Shown one piece after another: positions 23,604 through 31,681 of a stretch of 64,000 nucleotides of DNA (its first letter is position 1; every line of letters begins with the position of its first letter). Source of the DNA: Salinilacustrithrix flava (lineage in GTDB: Bacteria > Actinomycetota > Acidimicrobiia > Acidimicrobiales > Salinilacustritrichaceae); NCBI GenBank assembly GCA_024128875.1, contig JAMYFF010000005.1, positions 62,001 to 126,000 on the forward strand, read 5' to 3'. The notes beneath the pieces are model-generated. The model saw nothing but the letters and a program-made list of their open reading frames with translations, was not told the origin of the DNA and searched no databases. A program made the translations under genes and the position numbers.

Positions 23604-24605
23604 ATGCGGCTCGCCAAGGTGCTCAGCGGCGTCGGCCGGACCCTGATCTGGTCGGGGGCCATCGTGCTCCTCTTCGTCGCCTACCAGCTGTGGGGCACCG
23701 GCCTCGCCCACGCCCAGGCCCAGGACGACCTGTCCGACGACTTCGCCGCGCTCCTCGAGACGACGACCACCACGTCGTCGACCACCACGACGACCGAGCC
23801 CGAGGACGAGCCGGCGACCACGACGACGACCACCACCACCGCACCCCTGCCGCCGCCCGCCGACGGCGAGGCGGTCGCACGGATGGTCATCCCCAAGATC
23901 GGGGTGGACGAGATCGTGGTCGAAGGCGTGAGCCGCGACGACCTGAAGAAGGGGCCGGGCCACTACCCGCAGACGCCGATGCCGGGCCAGCCGGGCAACT
24001 CGGCCATCGCCGGGCACCGCACCACCTACGGCCAGCCGTTCCACCGGGTCGACGAGCTCGTCCCGGGCGACGAGATCATCGTCACCACCCTCCAGGGCGA
24101 GTTCCGCTACGAGGTCTCCGGCACCGAGATCGTGCTCCCCAGCCAGGTGGAGGTCATCGACGACCAGGGCGACGACCGCCTGACGCTGACGTCGTGCCAC
24201 CCCAAGTACTCGGCGCGGCAGCGCATCATCGTCTCCGCCCTGCTGGTCGACGAGCCCGCCCCGGCCACGCCGACCCGACCCGAGGTGGAGGCCCCCGAGG
24301 AGCTCGCCGACGAGGACGTCGAGGACGGCGGCAGCATCGATGAGGGTGCAGACGAGGTGGACGACGACGAGGTCGAGGAGGCGGGCGTCCCCGTGGACCT
24401 CGAGAGCCTGGACGGGGTGGACGAGCGCACCGCCGGACCCGCCGTGCTGTGGGGGTCGGTGACGGCGGCGATCTGGCTCGCCTTCTACGCCCTGTCCCGC
24501 CTCTGGCGCCGGTGGCCCGCCTACGTGCTGGGAGCGCCGGTGTTCGCCGTCAGCCTGTTCGTGTTCTTCGGGGCCTTCTCCGAGCTCCTGCCCGCCAACT
24601 ACTGA
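23604..24605 (+). CDS. Class E sortase-like transpeptidase
   Basis: The 333-residue protein has an N-terminal membrane helix (about 13-35), a Thr-rich linker (53-80) and a sortase beta-barrel with His138 in AIAGHRTTYG, Cys198 in LTSCHPKYSA and Arg207, the three catalytic residues. An acidic low-complexity segment (about 220-265) and two C-terminal membrane helices follow, so both ends are membrane-anchored. Class E sortases in high-GC actinobacteria attach proteins with LAXTG-type signals to the cell wall. No such substrate is obvious in the window. Confidence 0.9.
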   Translation: MRLAKVLSGVGRTLIWSGAIVLLFVAYQLWGTGLAHAQAQDDLSDDFAALLETTTTTSSTTTTTEPEDEPATTTTTTTTAPLPPPADGEAVARMVIPKIGVDEIVVEGVSRDDLKKGPGHYPQTPMPGQPGNSAIAGHRTTYGQPFHRVDELVPGDEIIVTTLQGEFRYEVSGTEIVLPSQVEVIDDQGDDRLTLTSCHPKYSARQRIIVSALLVDEPAPATPTRPEVEAPEELADEDVEDGGSIDEGADEVDDDEVEEAGVPVDLESLDGVDERTAGPAVLWGSVTAAIWLAFYALSRLWRRWPAYVLGAPVFAVSLFVFFGAFSELLPANY

Positions 24606-24610
24606 CCCGG

Positions 24611-24616
24611 TACGGT
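24611..24616 (+). promoter_or_regulatory. Probable -10 element TACGGT
   Basis: TACGGT ends 8 nt before the ATG at 24625. It begins only 6 bp after the sortase stop codon, so the next gene may have its own start site. Confidence 0.4.
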
Positions 24617-24624
24617 CCGGAGCC

Positions 24625-25140
24625 ATGCCAGGCCGCAACCGGGGAGCCGTCGCGCTCGGCTCCGTCGCGCTCGGCGCGACCTCGCTCCTCGGGGCGTGCG
24701 CCGGCGACGACGGCGCCGCCGGCGCACCCGAGAGCCCGTCCCCGTCGACGGTGCAGGAAGGCCCGGTGGCGGCCACCGCCGTGGCCGTGGGCGACTGCCT
24801 CAACGGCGTGGTCATCGGCGCCGCCGAGCGAGCCACCATCTCCTCGGCCGACGTGGTGTCCTGCGACCGGGCCCACGGCCTGGAGGTCTACGCGACCTTC
24901 ACGCTCCAGCCCGACGACTTCGGGCTGACCGACCCGGCCGAGTACCCGGGCCCTGCTCGGGTCGTGCGGGCCGCCGACGAGCGCTGCGCCGAGCGGATCG
25001 AACAGGTGGTGGAGGACCCCGGCGCGTTCGGCCTCATCGCCCTGTGGCCCTCCCAGGAGTCCTGGGCGGCAGGCGATCGGACCGTGGCGTGCGCCGTGTT
25101 CTCGCCCGACGGCTCGACCTTCGAGGCCCGCCAGATCTGA
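24625..25140 (+). CDS. Lipoprotein with septum-formation-family domain
   Basis: The 171-residue protein has a lipobox (SLLGAC) and then a domain with VGDCLN, VSCDRAHGLEVYATF, further Cys and a W-x5-GDRTVACAVF ending. This Cys-rich pattern matches the septum formation family (PF13845) of actinobacterial secreted proteins, whose biochemical role is unclear. It is probably anchored to the outer face of the membrane. It follows the sortase gene by 19 nt and is convergent with the crotonase gene 3 bp away. Confidence 0.8.
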   Translation: MPGRNRGAVALGSVALGATSLLGACAGDDGAAGAPESPSPSTVQEGPVAATAVAVGDCLNGVVIGAAERATISSADVVSCDRAHGLEVYATFTLQPDDFGLTDPAEYPGPARVVRAADERCAERIEQVVEDPGAFGLIALWPSQESWAAGDRTVACAVFSPDGSTFEARQI

Positions 25141-25143
25141 CCG

Positions 25144-25866
25144 CTACGCGCCGCGGAACCGCGGAGCGCGCTTGTCCTGGAAGGCCCGGATGCCCTCGAG
25201 GCGGTCCTCGCTGGTCCAGACGCGGTCGAAGGCGGCCTCGACGTCGGGGTCCGAGACCTCCCGACCGGAGAGCCGATCGAGGGCCAGCTTCTGCCCGGCG
25301 ACCGACAGCGGGGCCAGCGCCGCGATCTCGACGGCCCAGGCGATCGCGGCCGCTGTGTCGCCGGCCCGTTGGGCGAACCCGGTGCGCAGCGCCGCCTCGG
25401 CATCGATGGTGTCCGCGGCCAGCAGCACGGCCCGGGCGGGTCCGTGGCCAGCGAGCAGCGCCAGCTTCTCGATGGTCCAATGGTCGACCATCAGCCCGAG
25501 CTTCGCCGACGGGATCCCGAACCGGGCGTCCGGCCCCACGACCCGGAGGTCGCACGACAGCGCCAGCTGCATCCCGGCCCCCATCGCCGGTCCGTGGACG
25601 GCGGCGATGGTGCAGATCGGCAGGCCGCTCAGCGCGTCCAGCGTCGAACGGACCAGCGCGGCCGCCTCCCGGTCCTCGACGTGGGTGAGGTCGGCACCGG
25701 CGCAGAACGCCGATCCGGCGCCGGCGAGGACCAGCGCCCGTGCGTCGCCGACACCCTCGAACGCGGCGCGCAGGCCGTCCAGGTGCTCCGCGTCGACGGC
25801 GTTGCGTCGATCGGGCCGGTCGATGGTGCAGACCAGCACCTCGTCGTGTCGCTCGGTCCGGATCAT
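25144..25866 (-). CDS. Crotonase-family protein (enoyl-CoA hydratase/isomerase-like) lacking both catalytic Glu
   Basis: The 240-residue protein has the crotonase oxyanion-hole segments SAFCAGADL and HGPAMGAGMQLALSCD. The two glutamates of enoyl-CoA hydratase (Glu144 and Glu164 in the rat enzyme) are replaced: GMQLA has Gln where GCELA is expected, and IPSA has Ser where QPEI is expected. Simple hydratase activity is therefore unlikely, and another crotonase reaction or a different acyl-CoA role should be considered. The ATG at 25866 has no clear Shine-Dalgarno. The gene is divergent from a small lipoprotein gene. Confidence 0.85.
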   Translation of the reverse strand: MIRTERHDEVLVCTIDRPDRRNAVDAEHLDGLRAAFEGVGDARALVLAGAGSAFCAGADLTHVEDREAAALVRSTLDALSGLPICTIAAVHGPAMGAGMQLALSCDLRVVGPDARFGIPSAKLGLMVDHWTIEKLALLAGHGPARAVLLAADTIDAEAALRTGFAQRAGDTAAAIAWAVEIAALAPLSVAGQKLALDRLSGREVSDPDVEAAFDRVWTSEDRLEGIRAFQDKRAPRFRGA

Positions 25867-25902
25867 CGTCGCATCTTGGCAGGTGCCCCCGGGTGGCCTG
25901 GC

Positions 25903-25908
25903 TACCCT
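25903..25908 (+). promoter_or_regulatory. Probable -10 element TACCCT
   Basis: TACCCT ends 6 nt before the GTG at 25915 and no Shine-Dalgarno is present. Confidence 0.45.
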
Positions 25909-25914
25909 CGCCCG

Positions 25915-26226
25915 GTGCGCCACCGGCTCCTCGTGCTCGTCCTCGCGCTGGCGCTCGCGGGGTGCGGTGACGACGAACCCAGCACCGAGGAGCGCCGGGC
26001 CGAGGTCGTCGACCAGCTCGCCGAAGACCTCCGGACCGAGGCGAGCACGCTGACCGCGGGGCAGGCGGACTGCGTCGCCGAGGCGCTCGTCGACACCGTC
26101 GGTGAGGAGCGCTTCGACGACCTCATCGCTGCCGCAGCCGAGGACGGAGACCCCGAGCTCCGCGGCCAGGTCATCGACGTGTTCGCCTCGTGCGACGCGC
26201 TCGAGCCGGTCCAGGACGGCGGCTGA
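25915..26226 (+). CDS. Small predicted lipoprotein
   Basis: The 103-residue protein has a short signal peptide ending in the lipobox LALAGC, so it should be lipid-anchored outside the membrane. The mature part is acidic and helical, with two cysteines (ADCVAEALVD and FASCDALEP) that could form a disulfide. The spacing resembles small actinobacterial lipoproteins of unknown function; I cannot name a family. Its start codon appears leaderless. Confidence 0.7.
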   Translation: MRHRLLVLVLALALAGCGDDEPSTEERRAEVVDQLAEDLRTEASTLTAGQADCVAEALVDTVGEERFDDLIAAAAEDGDPELRGQVIDVFASCDALEPVQDGG

Positions 26227-26235
26227 TCCGAGGGT

Positions 26236-26241
26236 TACCGT
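26236..26241 (+). promoter_or_regulatory. Probable -10 element TACCGT
   Basis: TACCGT ends 7 nt before the GTG at 26249 with no Shine-Dalgarno. Confidence 0.45.
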
Positions 26242-26248
26242 TTGGGCC

Positions 26249-27154
26249 GTGCTGACCGCATTGCTCGCCGCCGTGGTCGGCGTCGTCGTCGGTGCACTCC
26301 GCCGTCCGCTCGGCGCCCACCTGGCCGACCCGCGGGTGGTCGCACCCGGCATCGCCGTCGTCGCCGTCGCGATGCACCTCTCGCTCGGCCTGCTCGGCAG
26401 CAGCGTAGCCGGTCCCCTGCTCGGTCTGTCCCTGTTCCTGCTCACCGGCTTCGCCCTGCTCAACCTGCACCTCGTCGGCATGGGTGTGCTCGGCATCGGC
26501 CTGGCGGCGAACGCCGCCGTCGTGCTGGGCAACGGGGCCATGCCGGTCCGGGCCAGCGCGGTGGTCAGCGCCGGCGTGGCCCGGCCGGGCGAGCTCGTCC
26601 TCGTCGACCTCGGCGCCGGCCGGCGCTTCGAGGCGACGGGCGACTGGCTGCCCGTGCTCGGCGACGTCATCCCGGTCGAGGCGCTGGGCGCGGTGATGTC
26701 CTTCGGTGACCTGATCGTGCTGGCCGGCATCGGGGCGGTGGCGGCCGATCTGGTCCGCTACGCCCGCCGCCCGCGCCCGGGCTCAGCCCGACTCGCCCGC
26801 CGGGGCGGGCTCGCGGCGCAGCTCGTCGGCGAGCACGGCGTCGACGGGGAGGCGCTCCGGGTCGGCGATGGCCCCCTGCACGGCCAGGAACTGCACGGTG
26901 GCGGGGACGTCGTGGACGCGGAAGACGGTCTCGGGCACCGCCGTCGCCACCGCGCCGACGGCCGCCAGGGTTCCGGCGTCGCGCCGGCGGGGCGTCGTGG
27001 AGGTGATGGCGCCGATGAAGTCCTTGCGGGACAGGGCCAGCAGCAGCGGCCGGCCGAGCTCGGCCATGCGGGCGATCCCGTGGACGAGGTCGAGGGACTG
27101 GCGCGGCGTCTTGGCGAAGTCGACACCCGGGTCGAAGAGCACCTGCTCACGTGA
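26249..27154 (+). CDS. DUF5317 family membrane protein with a C-terminal readthrough over folP
   Basis: The first 180 residues or so are a DUF5317-like membrane protein with several hydrophobic helices, the GLAANAAVVLGNGAMPV motif and WLPVLGDVIPVEALGAVMSFGD near the end. Function is unknown. The family normally stops about here, but no stop codon occurs in frame until 27154, so about 120 extra residues are antisense to folP for 372 bp. Those residues are Gly/His/Asp-rich and look non-functional. Either the stop was lost or there is a sequence error near 26780. The start is GTG with a TANNNT element before it. Confidence 0.7.
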   Translation: MLTALLAAVVGVVVGALRRPLGAHLADPRVVAPGIAVVAVAMHLSLGLLGSSVAGPLLGLSLFLLTGFALLNLHLVGMGVLGIGLAANAAVVLGNGAMPVRASAVVSAGVARPGELVLVDLGAGRRFEATGDWLPVLGDVIPVEALGAVMSFGDLIVLAGIGAVAADLVRYARRPRPGSARLARRGGLAAQLVGEHGVDGEALRVGDGPLHGQELHGGGDVVDAEDGLGHRRRHRADGRQGSGVAPAGRRGGDGADEVLAGQGQQQRPAELGHAGDPVDEVEGLARRLGEVDTRVEEHLLT

Positions 27155-27694
27155 CACACCGGCCGCCTCGAGGCGGTCGATGGTGCGGTGACCGAAGTCG
27201 AGGACGTCCTCCACGACGTCGCCGTACAGGTCGCCCTCGAGGATCTTGACCTTCGGCGGCCCGACCGTGTGCATCAGCACGAAGCCGGCGCCCCACTCGG
27301 CGACGACGTCGGCCAGCTCGGGGTGGTGCAGGGCGGAGACGTCGTTGATCACGTCGGCCCCGGCCCGCAGGCAGGCGTCGGCCACGGCCGGCTTGTAGGT
27401 GTCGATCGACAGGAGCCCGTCGATGCCCGCGGCTCGCACGGCCTCGATCAGGGGCACCAGGCGGGCCGTCTCCTCCTCCACGACCAGCTCGGGCGTCTTG
27501 GTGTTGGCCGACTGCCCGCCGAGGTCGACGATGAGCGCCCCGGCGTCGAACTGGGTGCGCACCTGGGCGACCTGCTCGTCGAGCGAGGTGCCGCCGTCGC
27601 CGGAGAAGGACTCCGGGCTGGCGTTGACGATGCCCATCGCCGCGGGCGCGTCGATGGCGAGGGTGCGGCGGCGGGTGCGGAAGGTCGGGTCCAC
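26783..27694 (-). CDS. folP: Dihydropteroate synthase
   Basis: The 303-residue protein is a DHPS TIM barrel with GIVNASPESFSGDGG (pterin and phosphate loop), IVDLGGQSAN, LLSIDTYKP, DVINDVSAL and LALSRKDFIG. It condenses p-aminobenzoate with hydroxymethyl-dihydropterin diphosphate in folate synthesis. No other folate genes are adjacent. It starts with GTG. Because actinobacteria often have a second, inactive FolP2-type copy, true DHPS activity should be treated as likely. Its 3' end overlaps the read-through of the DUF5317 gene. Confidence 0.9.
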   Translation of the reverse strand: MDPTFRTRRRTLAIDAPAAMGIVNASPESFSGDGGTSLDEQVAQVRTQFDAGALIVDLGGQSANTKTPELVVEEETARLVPLIEAVRAAGIDGLLSIDTYKPAVADACLRAGADVINDVSALHHPELADVVAEWGAGFVLMHTVGPPKVKILEGDLYGDVVEDVLDFGHRTIDRLEAAGVSREQVLFDPGVDFAKTPRQSLDLVHGIARMAELGRPLLLALSRKDFIGAITSTTPRRRDAGTLAAVGAVATAVPETVFRVHDVPATVQFLAVQGAIADPERLPVDAVLADELRREPAPAGESG

Positions 27695-27713
27695 CCGACC
27701 GACCCTAGAGAGG

Positions 27714-29489
27714 TCAGGCCGCGCCGGAGCGGTTGATGGCGGACTCGTCGGTGCCCAGGTAGGACTCGACCACGGCGGGGTGCGAGAGCACCTCGTCGGG
27801 CGTGCCGGTGGCGATGACGGCGCCGGTCTCGAGGGCGATGAGCTGGTCGCAGATGCTGGACAGCAGCGGCATGTCGTGCTCGATCACCAGGATCGAGCAG
27901 CCGGTGCGCTCCCGGACCCGGAGGAGCAGCGGGCCGAGGGCCTCGGTCTCCTTCTGCGCCACGCCGCCGGAGGGCTCGTCGAGCATGAGCACCGACGGGC
28001 CCTGGGCGAGGATGCAGGCCAGGTCGACGATGCGCCGCGACCCGGTGGACAGCTCGCCGGTGAGCTTCTCCCGGTAGGCGCCGAGGCCCATGAGGTCGAT
28101 GAGCTCCTCCACCTTGAGGGCGATGTCCATCTCGACCTCGTAGGAGGCGGGCAGGCCGAGCGTGGAGGCCATGATGTCGTGGTTGGCGAGGTGGCGCTCC
28201 CGGGCGACGGCGATCGTCTCGGCCACGGTGAGCGACGGGTACAGCCGGGCGTCCTGGAAGGAGCGGCCGAGGCCGGCCCGGGCCCGCTCGTGGGGCTGCC
28301 ACTCGGTGACGTCGAGGCCCTGGATGCCGATCCGGCCGGCCTCGATCTTGAGGAACCCCGAGATGCAGTCCATCAGCGTGGTCTTGCCGGCCCCGTTGTG
28401 ACCGATGAGGCCGATGATCTCGCCGTCGCGCAGGTCGAGGTCGACGCTGTCCACGGCGGTGATGCCGCCGAAGCGCTTGATGACGCCGCGGCACTGCAGC
28501 ACGGCTCGGGCGTCCTCGGCGATGGTGGATGCTCGCTTCGGCTCCGCCTTCGGCGCGGCGTCGTCGGCCTCGTCGGCGTTGGAGCCGGCGATGAACACCG
28601 AGCGCAGGATGTCGGGGCGGTCGAGCAGCTCGCGGGTCGGGCCGGTGAAGCGGAACTCGCCCTTCTCCATGAACACGGCCCGTTCGGCCAGGTTGAGCGC
28701 CACGTTGACCGACTGCTCCACCACGATGATGGTGGTGCCCCGGCGGTGGATCTCGTCGACCACCTCGAGCAGCCGGGCCACGATCGTGGGCGCGAGGCCG
28801 AGGGAGAGCTCGTCGATCATGAGCAGCTCGGGGCTGGTCATGAGCGCCCCTCCGAGGGCGAGCATCTGCTGCTCGCCGCCGGACAGGTCGCCGGCGAGCT
28901 GACCGGACCGCTCGGACAGGATCGGGAACAGGTCCAGGACCTCGGCCTTGGTCTCCTTCACCCGCTGGGGGTCGTCGCGGATCAGCCACGAGGCGAGACG
29001 CAGGTTCTCGGCCACGGTGAGGGTCGGGAAGATGCCCTTGCCGCCGGGCATGAGCGCGGCACCCTTGCCGGCGACGAGGTCGGCCGACAGGCCGGTGATG
29101 TCCTCGCCCATGAGCTCGACGGTGCCGGCCTTGGGGGCCTTGAGGCCGCAGATGGCCTTGAGGAGGGTGGACTTGCCGGCGCCGTTGGTGCCGAGCAGTG
29201 CCACGACCTCGCCCCGCTTCACCTCCAGGTCGACGCCGAACAGGATCTGGACCGGCCCGTAGCTCACGTCGATGCCCGAGCACCGCAGGATCGTCTCGGT
29301 GTCGGCTGCCGGCTCGGTCGCCCGGCCGTTGGTCGCCACCGTCGAGGGGGTGCCGTGGTGGCCGTTGCCCGACGGGGCGTCCAGGACCAGCGTCTGGTCG
29401 GCCCCCAGGTCGGGCACGCCGTCGGCCTCGGCCCGCAGCGGGGCCCGGCGGCGTGGTGCGGTGGTGCTTCGTCCGTCGGTGGAGGTCAT
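27714..29489 (-). CDS. Fused LivF-LivG type ABC ATPase
   Basis: The 591-residue protein joins two complete ABC ATPase domains that are usually separate. The N-terminal, LivF-like half (after a Pro/Ala-rich leader) has LGTNGAGKSTLLKAICG, LSGGEQQMLALG and LLMIDELSLGLAP. The C-terminal, LivG-like half has GHNGAGKTTLMDCISGF, a divergent signature LSTGSRRIVDLA and VLMLDEPSGGVAQ. It powers a branched-chain amino acid or other small-ligand importer. The ATG overlaps the permease stop. It is the last of four coupled genes. Confidence 0.9.
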   Translation of the reverse strand: MTSTDGRSTTAPRRRAPLRAEADGVPDLGADQTLVLDAPSGNGHHGTPSTVATNGRATEPAADTETILRCSGIDVSYGPVQILFGVDLEVKRGEVVALLGTNGAGKSTLLKAICGLKAPKAGTVELMGEDITGLSADLVAGKGAALMPGGKGIFPTLTVAENLRLASWLIRDDPQRVKETKAEVLDLFPILSERSGQLAGDLSGGEQQMLALGGALMTSPELLMIDELSLGLAPTIVARLLEVVDEIHRRGTTIIVVEQSVNVALNLAERAVFMEKGEFRFTGPTRELLDRPDILRSVFIAGSNADEADDAAPKAEPKRASTIAEDARAVLQCRGVIKRFGGITAVDSVDLDLRDGEIIGLIGHNGAGKTTLMDCISGFLKIEAGRIGIQGLDVTEWQPHERARAGLGRSFQDARLYPSLTVAETIAVARERHLANHDIMASTLGLPASYEVEMDIALKVEELIDLMGLGAYREKLTGELSTGSRRIVDLACILAQGPSVLMLDEPSGGVAQKETEALGPLLLRVRERTGCSILVIEHDMPLLSSICDQLIALETGAVIATGTPDEVLSHPAVVESYLGTDESAINRSGAA

Positions 29490-31681
29490 CGGGCGCTCCC
29501 CACGAGCTCGTCGTGTGCGGTGGTGGTGGGTTCGTCGTCCTCGCCGCCGAGGGCACCTCGCAGGAGGTTCTCGTCCTCGCCCTCGTCCTCCTCGTCGACC
29601 CGCTTGTCGGCCACGAGGGACGGCACGAGGATGTCGTGCCGCTCGGCGATGCGGCGCAGGAAGCGGTCCCGGACGTTGGCAGCCAGCTGGGCGAGGCCGC
29701 CGGGGAAGACCAGCAGGACGATGAGCAGGCCTGCGCCGGAGATCAGCTGGCGGATCTCGCCCAGGGCGGTGATCGAGCCGAGCCACTGGAACAGCAGGAC
29801 GCCGCCGATGGCCCCGGACACCGAGCTGAGCCCGCCGATCACAGCGGTGGAGAACACCTCGAGGCTCATCTCCGGGCTGTAGGTGCCCTGGTTCAGCCCG
29901 TGGAGGATGGTGACGTGCAGGGCGCCGGCGATCCCGGCGATGGTGCCGGCGACGAGGAAGGCGGCCAGCTTGATCCGGGTGGTGGGCACCGATGCCGAAT
30001 CCGCCGCCCGCTCGTTGTCGCGGGTGGCGATGATGACCCGGCCGGCCCGGGTGCCACGGACGCTGCGGGCGGCCAGCACCGACAGGAGCAGGAGGGCGAG
30101 GCAGAGCGCGTACATCGGGTAGCCCCGCTCCAGGTCCCAGCGCTCCCAGAGCACCGGGCGGGTGACGTCGCCCGGGATGATCGAGGAGAAGTTGTCCCGG
30201 TTCAGCACGTAGCTGTTGAGAGCGACCGCGAAGGCCAGCGTGCTCACGGCGAGGAACAGCCCGCGGATGCGCAGGGCGGGGAGACCGACCACCAGGGCGG
30301 TGAGGGCACCGACGAGGCCGGCGCCGGTGAGCACGACGAAGTAGTCGATGTCGCCGCGCTGCAGGACGTTGCCGGCGAGCAGGCCGCCCATGCCGGCGAT
30401 GGCGAACTGGCCGAGGCTGATGTGGCCGCCCCACCCGGTGAGGATGACGAGGGACACGGCGACCATCGACCAGACCATCGCGATCGCGGCGAGCAGCTGG
30501 TTGGACGGACCCCACGACAGCGGCACGAACACCAGCAGGGCGAGCACGCCGAGGGTCATGACCACCTTGGCGATGCGGATCTCGGGCAGGTGGCGCAGCT
30601 CCAGCGGCACCGGCTTGATCACGCCCTCGGAGCTGAAGGCCGCGCTCTCGGAGTTCATCGCCCGGGACAGCGAGGCCCGCTGCAGCAGCAGGGCGATCAG
30701 GATGACGGCGAGGAAGAACATGGTGGTGATCGACGGGCTGCCGGTGCCGTTCCAGCGCACGAGCTGGTCGAGGATGCCGAGGCCGATGCCGGCGGCGAAG
30801 GCCATCGGCAGCGACTCGAGGCGGGCCACGACGGCCGCGGCGAGGGCGGGCAGCAGCACGGCCGGGCCGGCGGAGACCACCGAGGGGGACACGCCCGAGG
30901 AGGGGGCCTGCAGCACGTAGGTGAGCGCAGCGAGGCCGCCGGCGATCATCCACACGATGCGGCCCAGCTTGTAGACGGGGATGCCGAGCAGCAGGGCCCG
31001 GTCCTCGTTCTCGGCGGCGGCACGGATGGCGACGCCGGCGTCGGTCTTGAGCAGGAACCAGGCGAGCCCGGCGATCACCGCGGGCACCACGGCGATGATG
31101 AGGATCTCGTCGCCGGTCATGGTCTTGACGTCGAGGGTGAAGCGGACGTCGAGGGGGATGGTGAACCCGCCGGCGAGGGAGATGAACCCGATGGCCTTGT
31201 TGGCCAGCAGGCTCAGGACGCCGAAGATCTGGGCCAGGCCGATGGAGGCCACCGTGAGGATGAGGCGGCTCGCCCCCTTGAACCGACGGATCAGCAGCTC
31301 GGTGACGAACCCGACGCCGACACCGATGACCACAGCGAGGGCCAGGGCGGCGAAGAACGGCAGGCCCTGCTCGAGGTGCAGGCCGAGGGCGAACGCCCCG
31401 GGCAGCGCACCCATCGCCGCGTAGGAGAAGTTCACGAAGCGGTTGGTGCGGTAGATGAGGATCAGGCCCATGGCGAGCAGGGCGGTGGTGGTGCCCTGCA
31501 CCGTGCCGATGAACAGCACGCCGTAGGGGGCCTTGTCCCGGAGGAGGTCGCCCGTGCCGGGGAGGACGTAGAGCAGGGCGTAGCCGAGGACGAGGCCGGC
31601 GACGGCGAGCGTCGCCTTGGCCTTCTTGCTCAGCCCACCCAGCCCACCGGCGCCGGGCACCCGGTCGAGGACGGCGGTCAT
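29486..31681 (-). CDS. Fused LivH-LivM type ABC permease
   Basis: The 731-residue protein contains the LivH-like permease (about 30-330, e.g. TNRFVNFSYAAMGALPG) and the LivM-like permease (about 380-680, e.g. GGHISLGQFAIAGMGG and VIGGLSSVSGAIGG) in one chain. Each half has about eight helices. The charged C-terminal tail is likely cytosolic. Single-chain permease and single-chain ATPase in the same operon imply a transporter made of only two core proteins. The start codon overlaps the binding-protein stop by one base (TGATG). Confidence 0.9.
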   Translation of the reverse strand: MTAVLDRVPGAGGLGGLSKKAKATLAVAGLVLGYALLYVLPGTGDLLRDKAPYGVLFIGTVQGTTTALLAMGLILIYRTNRFVNFSYAAMGALPGAFALGLHLEQGLPFFAALALAVVIGVGVGFVTELLIRRFKGASRLILTVASIGLAQIFGVLSLLANKAIGFISLAGGFTIPLDVRFTLDVKTMTGDEILIIAVVPAVIAGLAWFLLKTDAGVAIRAAAENEDRALLLGIPVYKLGRIVWMIAGGLAALTYVLQAPSSGVSPSVVSAGPAVLLPALAAAVVARLESLPMAFAAGIGLGILDQLVRWNGTGSPSITTMFFLAVILIALLLQRASLSRAMNSESAAFSSEGVIKPVPLELRHLPEIRIAKVVMTLGVLALLVFVPLSWGPSNQLLAAIAMVWSMVAVSLVILTGWGGHISLGQFAIAGMGGLLAGNVLQRGDIDYFVVLTGAGLVGALTALVVGLPALRIRGLFLAVSTLAFAVALNSYVLNRDNFSSIIPGDVTRPVLWERWDLERGYPMYALCLALLLLSVLAARSVRGTRAGRVIIATRDNERAADSASVPTTRIKLAAFLVAGTIAGIAGALHVTILHGLNQGTYSPEMSLEVFSTAVIGGLSSVSGAIGGVLLFQWLGSITALGEIRQLISGAGLLIVLLVFPGGLAQLAANVRDRFLRRIAERHDILVPSLVADKRVDEEDEGEDENLLRGALGGEDDEPTTTAHDELVGSAR

